Source of the DNA: Candidatus Melainabacteria bacterium
Lineage (GTDB): Bacteria > Cyanobacteriota > Vampirovibrionia > 2-02-FULL-35-15
Assembly: GCA_023250205.1 (NCBI GenBank)
Contig: JAHFBE010000015.1
Coordinates: 1-40,281 of the forward strand
Length of the DNA stretch: 40,281 bases
Direction: 5' to 3'
Under the pieces are notes generated by a model. The model searched no databases. It was not told the DNA's origin and saw only the letters and a program-made list of their open reading frames with translations. Below, piece after piece: positions 16,300 through 22,488 of the stretch (its first letter is position 1; every line of letters starts with the position of its first letter). The position numbers were made by a program, and so were the translations under genes.

Positions 16300-17592
16300 A
16301 TGAACAGGGTAGTTGTAATTGGCGGGTGTGGAAGATTAGGTCTTAGAATTTCTCTCATTGCTGCAAACAAAGGATTCAATGTTACAGCAGTAGATATTGA
16401 TGATGAAAGAATAAATGAAATTAAACATGGCTCTCTACCATTTATTGAAAATGGTGCAGAGATTTATCTTGAGCAAGCTCTAAAAAACAAAACTCTAAAA
16501 CTTAGTCTTGAGTACGACACTGTCTCAAATGCAGATGTTGTAATAATAACAATTGGAACCCCCGTAGATTCAAATTTAAATCCAAGCTTAGAACCTCTTG
16601 CTGGAGCAATTTTTGATATAGCAGGATACTTAAAGAAAGAGCAGCTTCTTGTTTTCAGGAACACTATTTCACCAGCAATTTTAAATAGAATTAAAACCCT
16701 AATTGAAGATAAAACTGGTTTCAAGGTTGGAAAGGATATTTATCTGGCATTTGCTCCAGAAATGTTAAACGAGCATGAAAACATTCATAATCTTTCTAAT
16801 ACTCCACAACCAATTGGAACCTTTGAAAAAGAAAGCTTTAAAGTTGCAGAAAAATTCTTCAAAGCAATTACAAAAGGTAAGATTAGCTGGCTAACTCCTG
16901 AAGAAGTAACTCTTGCAAAACTAATGCAAAATGCAACTTCTTATATACAAGCAGCTTGGGTAAATGAATCTTATTTAATTGCTGAGAGTTTTGGAGCAAA
17001 TATGCATAGGATAATAGATGCTATGGAAATAGAAACAGGAGGCAAGAAACAAGAAGCAAGAAGCACAGAGCATTCTTCCATTCTTCGAAATCCAAATCCA
17101 AACAACAGTGGACCTGGAATGCATAAAGAAGGATGGTTCTTGACAGACAGGACTCCATTTACTGAATTAATAACAAATGCATTTAAAATTAATGAGTCAA
17201 TGCCTTCTCTCATAATAAAAAAATTACAAGAACATAAGGTAAGTAAAGTAACTATTCTTGGAATGACAAGTAAAGCTGATTCAGATGATGCAAGAGCATC
17301 CCTTAGCTACAAGCTAAGAAAAGCGCTTTTTTATCAGGACTATAATGTTACCTGCTATGACCCATATTTGCCAGAGTATTCTGATTCTTCCGCTCTTCAA
17401 GATACAGATGTTGTAATTCTTATGACTCCGCATAAAGAGTTTCAAAATCTCGCTAACATTTTGAAACTTGTAAAAAGATCCAACTGTCTAATAATAGACT
17501 TACAAGGGTTTTGGAAAGAAACTAGAGAAAATGGAAACAATGGAATTTTGCAAATAAGCTCAACAAAAACTGCAACAAAAACAAAAAAATAA
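16300..17592 (+). CDS. UDP-glucose/GDP-mannose dehydrogenase family protein, apparently lacking the catalytic Cys
   Basis: A 430-residue homologue of nucleotide-sugar dehydrogenases (UDP-ManNAc or UDP-glucose type), which normally oxidise a sugar C6 to a carboxylate using NAD in two steps. The N-terminal Rossmann fold has VVVIGGCGRLGLRIS, and TIGTPVD and RNTISPAI are typical. The middle helix LAKLMQNATSYIQAAWVNE keeps the conserved Lys-Asn face. The family active site reads GPG-FGGSCFPKD or GPG-VGGHCIP; here it is GPGMHKEGWFLTD (residues 271-283), with no Cys. Just before it, residues 247-259 are encoded by a family B repeat. The C-terminal domain has VTILGMTSKADSDDARAS. AAGGAG precedes the ATG. 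The exact reaction is unknown. Confidence 0.82.
   Translation: MNRVVVIGGCGRLGLRISLIAANKGFNVTAVDIDDERINEIKHGSLPFIENGAEIYLEQALKNKTLKLSLEYDTVSNADVVIITIGTPVDSNLNPSLEPLAGAIFDIAGYLKKEQLLVFRNTISPAILNRIKTLIEDKTGFKVGKDIYLAFAPEMLNEHENIHNLSNTPQPIGTFEKESFKVAEKFFKAITKGKISWLTPEEVTLAKLMQNATSYIQAAWVNESYLIAESFGANMHRIIDAMEIETGGKKQEARSTEHSSILRNPNPNNSGPGMHKEGWFLTDRTPFTELITNAFKINESMPSLIIKKLQEHKVSKVTILGMTSKADSDDARASLSYKLRKALFYQDYNVTCYDPYLPEYSDSSALQDTDVVILMTPHKEFQNLANILKLVKRSNCLIIDLQGFWKETRENGNNGILQISSTKTATKTKK
17039..17065. repeat. Family B repeat arm inserted in frame in the sugar dehydrogenase
   Basis: The sequence starts GAGGCAAGAAACAAGAAGCA and matches the rlmN-end repeat arm (685-711) at about 24 of 27 positions. 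It is read here in a different frame, giving GGKKQEAR. Only one arm is obvious at this site. Confidence 0.55.
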
Positions 17593-17596
17593 ACTA

Positions 17597-17923
17597 ATGG
17601 CAAAGAGATATAGTCTGATTTTTTCTAGCCTTGTTCTAATTATGGGCTTATTTCCGATTTCTTCTTTTGCAAAGCCTCTTTCCTCTATATGCAAAGAAGG
17701 AATTAAAATTTGCACATCACAAAAGCAAGGGAATCAAACAGCTGAAGAAGCCCTACAGGAATGCATTCACTGTTGTACGACAGACACAAAAAGAATTATA
17801 AATGAGAAATGTTTTAACTCTTGCACAAATAAATGTGCAATTAAACATACAGGAAAACCTATTAAAAGAACCTCAAAAAAATCAAACCAATCTCTTTCGA
17901 CAAATTGCACAAAAGACTTTTAA
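17597..17923 (+). CDS. Small secreted cysteine-rich protein, 108 residues
   Basis: I do not recognise the family. Residues 1-25 form a clear signal peptide (KRYSLIFSSLVLIMGLFPIS with cleavage after SSFA). The mature part carries nine cysteines, in pairs and clusters (SICKEGIKIC, ECIHCC, EKCFNSCTNKC), followed by a basic tail. It is likely exported and stabilised by disulphides or metal. It starts 4 bp after the sugar dehydrogenase stop, so the two are probably one operon; an envelope or surface function would fit. The last 42 bases overlap a doubtful ORF on the opposite strand. Confidence 0.7.
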   Translation: MAKRYSLIFSSLVLIMGLFPISSFAKPLSSICKEGIKICTSQKQGNQTAEEALQECIHCCTTDTKRIINEKCFNSCTNKCAIKHTGKPIKRTSKKSNQSLSTNCTKDF

Positions 17924-18154
17924 TCCTTGTTTTTTATAAAACCTGAAATCTGAATAATTTCTATTTCTTGCTACATGCATTTTTCCATCTGCAAGCCCAC
18001 GAACAAAAATATGTACGGTTTCTTTATGGCAAAATTCAAAATTATCAGGGATTTGATATTCGTCAAGGTTCCTACTCGTAGGGACTTGCCATGGCAAATC
18101 CTTACGACATAATAATTTTGCCCAATTTATAATAGCTTTGATGTAATTATGCAT
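17882..18154 (-). CDS. Doubtful hypothetical protein, 90 residues
   Basis: The open frame has a sequence that looks protein-like in its second half (RGLADGKMHVARNRNYSDF) and a CAIC pair near the end. It overlaps the convergent Cys-rich gene by 42 bp, has no ribosome-binding site, and its N-terminal third includes a palindromic repeat (18077-18106). It may be a real small gene carrying a repeat, or a relic. No function can be suggested. Confidence 0.4.
   Translation of the reverse strand: MHNYIKAIINWAKLLCRKDLPWQVPTSRNLDEYQIPDNFEFCHKETVHIFVRGLADGKMHVARNRNYSDFRFYKKQGLKVFCAICRKRLV
18077..18106. repeat. 30-bp palindromic repeat
   Basis: CGTAGGGACTTGCC and GGCAAATCCTTACG form a 14-bp stem with two G-T type pairs around a 2-base centre. 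Only this copy is seen in the window. It lies within the doubtful ORF at 17882-18154. Confidence 0.6.
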
Positions 18155-18234
18155 TTTTATTGTCTTTTAACATTTAAGTATCTTATAATTAGTCACACCT
18201 TTTAGTATTATAGTTAAGTACAAAGGAAAAGAAA

Positions 18235-20025
18235 ATGCCAGAAGAAAAGAAAAGCAAAATCACAGGTTCAGAAGCACTATTAAATTGTCTTGTTAAAAAC
18301 GAAGGTGTAAAAACCATTTTTGGATATCCTGGTGGAGCAGTACTTGGACTTTATGATGAACTTTATAAAAGAGATGACATAAATCATATTCTTGTAAGAC
18401 ACGAACAATCCGCAGGATTTATGGCTGACGGCTATGCCAGGATTACAGGAAAGCCCGGAGTTGTTTTAGCTACCAGTGGTCCTGGTGCTACAAACATAGT
18501 TACAAGCTTATGCAGCTCTCATATGGATTCGATACCGGTAGTAGCATTAACAGGACAAGTACCCACTTATGGAATCGGGAAAGATTTCTTCCAGGAAGCA
18601 GATATTACAGGAATAACAATGCCTGTAGTTAAACATAGTTACCTTGTCCTTGATCCCACTCAAATTCCAAAAACTGTAAAAAAAGCATTTTTAATTTCAT
18701 CTACAGGAAGACCAGGTCCTACTCTTATTGATTTACCAAAAGATGTTTTAAGCGGAACATTTGAATATCACGAAGGAATGGAAAACAAATTTACTCTACC
18801 AGGTTATAAACCTACAGTAAAAGGAAATGCCAGACAAATACATGCAGCAAGCAAAGCAATTTTAGCGGCAAAAAAACCAATGCTTTATATTGGTGGTGGG
18901 GTAGTTTCAAGTAATGCTTCAGAAGAAATCATAAAACTGGCTGAGACCTGCTCTATTCCAGTAGTTTACACAGTAATGGGAAAGGGAGCTTTCCCGGACA
19001 ATCATGTTTTAAATTGTGGAATGCTTGGAATGCACGGAACAGCATATGCAAATTATGCTATTCACGAATGTGATTTATTAATCGCTGTTGGAGTACGTTT
19101 TGATGACAGAGTTACAGGAAAGATAGAAACATTTGCACCAGATGCAAATGTAATCCACATTGATGTTGATCCTGCTGAAATTGGAAAAAACAGAAAGATG
19201 AAAGATGTTGTTGATATTCCAATTGTAGGAGATGCCAAATCAGTTTTAACCGAGTTAAATGAAAAAGTAAATGGAAAGAAATGTGCCTCTGAGAAGTGGG
19301 TTGAACAAATTGAAGAATGGAAAAAGCAATATCCTCTTGATTTACCAAAAAACAAAGAATACATTTCTCCACAACAAATACTCTTAGCTTTAAATAAATA
19401 TTTTAAGGATGCTGTTTACACTGTAGATGTTGGTCAACATCAAATGTGGACAGCACAATATCTTGAAATTAATAAGCCAAGAAGATGGTGTAGTTCGAGT
19501 GGTTTAGGTGCTATGGGATACGGTTTTCCTGCTGCTCTTGGTGCTAAAGCTGCTGTAAAAGATCTCAAGCTTAATATTCCCGTTGTTGCTATTACTGGAG
19601 ATGGTGGTTTTCAGATGAATTTCCAGGAACTTGGCACAATGGTATCTCATGATCTCCCTGTAGTTATTGTTCTTTTTAATAACAATAACCTTGGTATGGT
19701 CAGACAATGGCAGGAGCTTTTTTACGATCGTCATTATAGTTACATTGATTGGGGAGCAGGAAGTCCTGACTATGTAAAGCTTGTAGAAGCTTTTGGTGTA
19801 AAAGGAATTAAAGTTACAGATCCAAAAGATGTTGAGTCAGCAGTTCAGGAAGCATCAAAAACTAAAAAACCCATACTATTAGAATTCCAACTTCACTACG
19901 AAGCAAATGTATGGCCGATAGTACCACCCGGTGGTAGCAGCCATGAAATGATGGGAGTCAATGCAGCTACAATTCCATCAAAACCAGTTAACAAAAGTGA
20001 GCTTGAAAAGATTATTAAGAAGTAA
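18235..20025 (+). CDS. ilvB: Acetolactate synthase large (catalytic) subunit
   Basis: A 596-residue ThDP enzyme that joins two pyruvates (or pyruvate and 2-oxobutyrate) in the first common step of valine, leucine and isoleucine synthesis. The N-terminal domain has GYPGGAVLGLYDEL and catalytic Glu57 in RHEQSAGFMADGYAR. The middle domain carries the FAD-binding region. The C-terminal ThDP motif begins at GDGGFQMN (455-462) and runs to NNNNLGMVRQWQ. The C-terminal NVWPIVPPGGSSHEMM is typical of IlvB. AAAGGAAAAG precedes the ATG. No ilvN regulatory subunit follows; the next gene, 184 bp away, is unrelated. The gap 20026-20209 begins with GGTTAAGAGG, mirrored by CCTTTAACC near 20065, a weak possible terminator. 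Confidence 0.95.
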   Translation: MPEEKKSKITGSEALLNCLVKNEGVKTIFGYPGGAVLGLYDELYKRDDINHILVRHEQSAGFMADGYARITGKPGVVLATSGPGATNIVTSLCSSHMDSIPVVALTGQVPTYGIGKDFFQEADITGITMPVVKHSYLVLDPTQIPKTVKKAFLISSTGRPGPTLIDLPKDVLSGTFEYHEGMENKFTLPGYKPTVKGNARQIHAASKAILAAKKPMLYIGGGVVSSNASEEIIKLAETCSIPVVYTVMGKGAFPDNHVLNCGMLGMHGTAYANYAIHECDLLIAVGVRFDDRVTGKIETFAPDANVIHIDVDPAEIGKNRKMKDVVDIPIVGDAKSVLTELNEKVNGKKCASEKWVEQIEEWKKQYPLDLPKNKEYISPQQILLALNKYFKDAVYTVDVGQHQMWTAQYLEINKPRRWCSSSGLGAMGYGFPAALGAKAAVKDLKLNIPVVAITGDGGFQMNFQELGTMVSHDLPVVIVLFNNNNLGMVRQWQELFYDRHYSYIDWGAGSPDYVKLVEAFGVKGIKVTDPKDVESAVQEASKTKKPILLEFQLHYEANVWPIVPPGGSSHEMMGVNAATIPSKPVNKSELEKIIKK

Positions 20026-20209
20026 GGTTAAGAGGTTAAGAAAACAAAATTACTTATAAACCCTTTAACCAATGATTCAATAACCATTTATAAACTAATT
20101 CTAAAATTCAAATAAAGAAGTTAATAATGTCTGTATGAGTTGTATATAATAACTTAAAATCTATTCAAAAAGATTTTAAACGAAAAAATTTAAGTAGAAT
20201 AATCATTTA

Positions 20210-21238
20210 ATGAGCAATGGGATAACACCTACTAACGCTGCAGTTGCACCTGCAAATTCAGGTACAGCAGTATCAACTCGCTCACAAGAAGAAACTCAAA
20301 GTTCTGACAAATCTACTGAAAAAAAATACTTCAATAATACTCATAAATATTTATATGAAAAAAGAGGAAATATTAACACCTATGTTCACGGAGCATCTGC
20401 AGTTGCAAATGCTTTTGTATTTTTAAATGGAAATTTTAATTTCTTAAATATTGGAGATGAACTACAGGAAGGTGTTAGTAATTTTGTTTCCAGATGCGCT
20501 ACTGCTACCAGGGGTTTAACTGGGGTGTTAGATTGTCAAATGAAAAACAATTTAATTCCTATGCTTGGTGCTGCTATGGAAGTACCAGTAGCTATACTTG
20601 CAAAAGGTGATGATCTATGGTTAATGAGAGGTATAGCTCAGTCAATTAGGCAATTTCAAGGAGTCATAAAACGTAGTGGAATGAAACACCCTGATAAAGA
20701 AGGAGTTGTATTAAGTACTGAAGATGGTGACGATTTTACAGAAAATGAAATAAGCATGTTCAAAGGTTTTACAGCTTCCATTAAAGAAGCAGGAAAAATA
20801 ATAGGGGGAATGTTTACTTCTCCATTTAAAGAAGAAAGAAGATTCTCTCGTTCTGTTTTATTTTGTTCTATGTTCCAAGGTGGTGGTCCAATACTACATA
20901 TGCTTGGATTTGAAAAACTTGGTCCATTCTTTAGGGATCTTGCTGGTGCATTAATAGATGTAGCTTATATTACTGATAAAAAGAAGGCAGATGAACCTTC
21001 ATATGTACCTGCTGGCTCCTTGTGGATCGGTTCTGCAATATGCGATTATGCAAAGAGATTTGAAGGAGTTAGTGATTCTGTTAAAAATATGACTCAACTT
21101 TCTCTTTTCTTTGACATGCTCGCAGCAATATATGAAAGTAACGCAAACTTTGGAAAGTTAAAAAAGACAACAACACTAGCTAAAGAAAAAGAACAATCTA
21201 AAACAGCTAATGAACCCGATCACTCCCTAGCTGCCTAA
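20210..21238 (+). CDS. Unknown protein, tandem paralogue 1, ends in SLAA
   Basis: A 342-residue protein with no family I recognise. Residues 1-40 are Ala/Ser/Thr-rich and probably disordered. The rest is a soluble-looking mix of Gly-rich, mildly hydrophobic segments: GNFNFLNIGDEL, MLGAAMEVPVAILAKGDDLW, FRDLAGALIDVAYITDK and SYVPAGSLWIGSAICDYAKRF. The neighbouring gene repeats this layout almost segment by segment, so the pair arose by duplication. There is no signal peptide. The C-terminus is HSLAA, which resembles the end of ssrA-type degradation tags. TAGAAT lies 9 bases before the ATG and no ribosome-binding site is seen. Confidence 0.75.
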   Translation: MSNGITPTNAAVAPANSGTAVSTRSQEETQSSDKSTEKKYFNNTHKYLYEKRGNINTYVHGASAVANAFVFLNGNFNFLNIGDELQEGVSNFVSRCATATRGLTGVLDCQMKNNLIPMLGAAMEVPVAILAKGDDLWLMRGIAQSIRQFQGVIKRSGMKHPDKEGVVLSTEDGDDFTENEISMFKGFTASIKEAGKIIGGMFTSPFKEERRFSRSVLFCSMFQGGGPILHMLGFEKLGPFFRDLAGALIDVAYITDKKKADEPSYVPAGSLWIGSAICDYAKRFEGVSDSVKNMTQLSLFFDMLAAIYESNANFGKLKKTTTLAKEKEQSKTANEPDHSLAA

Positions 21239-21284
21239 AAATAGCTCTTAACCATAGAGCTTAAAAGTACGGCTATAATAGGTC

Positions 21285-21307
21285 AATATTCATTGTAGAA
21301 TATTTTT
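21285..21307 (+). terminator. Weak AU-rich hairpin between the two paralogues
   Basis: AATATTC and GAATATT form a 7-bp stem around a 6-base loop, followed directly by TTT. It lies in the 94-bp gap between the tandem genes and may attenuate read-through. A second small stem (AGCTCT/AGAGCT) lies at 21243-21261. Confidence 0.35.
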
Positions 21308-21332
21308 AATACTACTATTTTAGAGAAAGTAA

Positions 21333-22235
21333 ATGTCTACTGTAACCAGTATTAATGGCAGTGCTCCGGCCTTTAATGTTTCTGAGTTTTTAAATAAACA
21401 CAGAAAAAAAGCAAACTATTGGGTTAATGGAATTGCCGCAGGAACCAACCTCGTTACCTTTGCAAATGGTAATTTAAATTTTTTTGATGGTGTTCAGGAA
21501 AAGCTTGAATCATTAAGCTTTTTTTCTACAAAAGTTGCTACTGGATTTAGCGGACTTATAAATGCATATATTTCAAATAAAGGTAGAAATCCTTTTGCCG
21601 CATTGGGCGGTTTGTTAGAATTACCCGTTTCATTTCTAAGTGAAGGTTATAACCACTGGCTATTTCGAGGAGCGGCTATAGGACTAAATAATTTTCAAGC
21701 AATATTTTCAAGGCTTGGCAAAAGAGATGAAAATGGAAATAGAACTGAAAAGAAAATTGATGAGGATTTCAAAGATAAAGAATTTTGGGCAGGGCATTTT
21801 GAAGGATTTAAAACTATTGTTAAAGAAATCCCGCATGTTTATAAGGATATCTTAAAAGATCCTAAGAAAAATTTACTAAGCTTTCCTCATCTCTTGTTTT
21901 CTGCAGCCAGCTTACAAATTATTGGCACATCGATTGCCACATTTACAGAACAAACCACATTAGCTGCAGGATTCAGAAATCTTGGCGGCTCCATTGTTGA
22001 CTTTTCATTTATGCTTGATAAAGCAGAAAAAGGAAAGAAGTCATATGTGCCAGCAGGCAGTATATGGGCAGCATCAGCATTTATTGATTTCTTTAAACGA
22101 TTTGAACCTTTTGAAGCATTGTTTCATAATCATACTCAGCTTGCAAACATATTTGACAGAACAGCAACGGCATTATTCACTGAATCAAACAGTGATGCTG
22201 CTCAAAGCGAACCTCAACTTACATTAGCTGCATAG
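21333..22235 (+). CDS. Unknown protein, tandem paralogue 2, ends in LTLAA
   Basis: A 300-residue paralogue of the upstream gene. Shared blocks, in order, are NGNLNFFDG, AALGGLLELPVSFLSEG with the following HWLFRG, a phenylalanine-rich middle, FRNLGGSIVDFSFMLDKAEK, and SYVPAGSIWAASAFIDFFKRFE then HTQLANIFD. It lacks the long disordered N-terminus of paralogue 1. No catalytic motif, signal peptide or certain transmembrane helix is visible; the hydrophobic stretches are short and Gly/Phe-rich. The C-terminus TLAA parallels SLAA of its twin. A family A repeat follows 45 bases after the stop. The function is unknown. Confidence 0.75.
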   Translation: MSTVTSINGSAPAFNVSEFLNKHRKKANYWVNGIAAGTNLVTFANGNLNFFDGVQEKLESLSFFSTKVATGFSGLINAYISNKGRNPFAALGGLLELPVSFLSEGYNHWLFRGAAIGLNNFQAIFSRLGKRDENGNRTEKKIDEDFKDKEFWAGHFEGFKTIVKEIPHVYKDILKDPKKNLLSFPHLLFSAASLQIIGTSIATFTEQTTLAAGFRNLGGSIVDFSFMLDKAEKGKKSYVPAGSIWAASAFIDFFKRFEPFEALFHNHTQLANIFDRTATALFTESNSDAAQSEPQLTLAA

Positions 22236-22280
22236 ATAATAAACTCGGGTATGAAAACTTTTCGAGGATAAGACTGTTTT

Positions 22281-22412
22281 GTCATTGCGAGGAGCCCAAG
22301 GGGCGACGTGGCAATCTCATTTAGATATAACAATTTTGAGCAGGACAATAAATTGATAGCTGTCAGCAAAGATTGCTTTGTCGTCCGCCTAAGGCGGACT
22401 TCTCGCAATGAC
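22281..22412. repeat. Palindromic repeat family A, copy 3 (intergenic)
   Basis: The outer arms are GTCATTGCGA (22281-22290) and TCGCAATGAC (22403-22412). The inner arms are GCAATCT (22311-22317) and AGATTGC (22370-22376). An extra small hairpin, GTCCGCCTAAGGCGGAC, lies at 22383-22399. Mirrored flanks TCGAGGATAA (22262-22271) and TTATTCTCGA (22422-22431) each sit 9 bases outside the arms. It occupies the gap between paralogue 2 and polA. Confidence 0.9.
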
Positions 22413-22474
22413 ATAGAATATTTATTCTCGATTTGTTAGCACACCCAATAAACTCTTTGCTATCTAAAATAGTG

Positions 22475-22480
22475 TAAAAT
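22475..22480 (+). promoter_or_regulatory. Possible -10 box directly before polA
   Basis: TAAAAT ends 8 bases before the polA ATG, with no Shine-Dalgarno between. The transcript would be leaderless or nearly so. No convincing -35 is seen. Confidence 0.3.
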
Positions 22481-22488
22481 TGTTTTAA

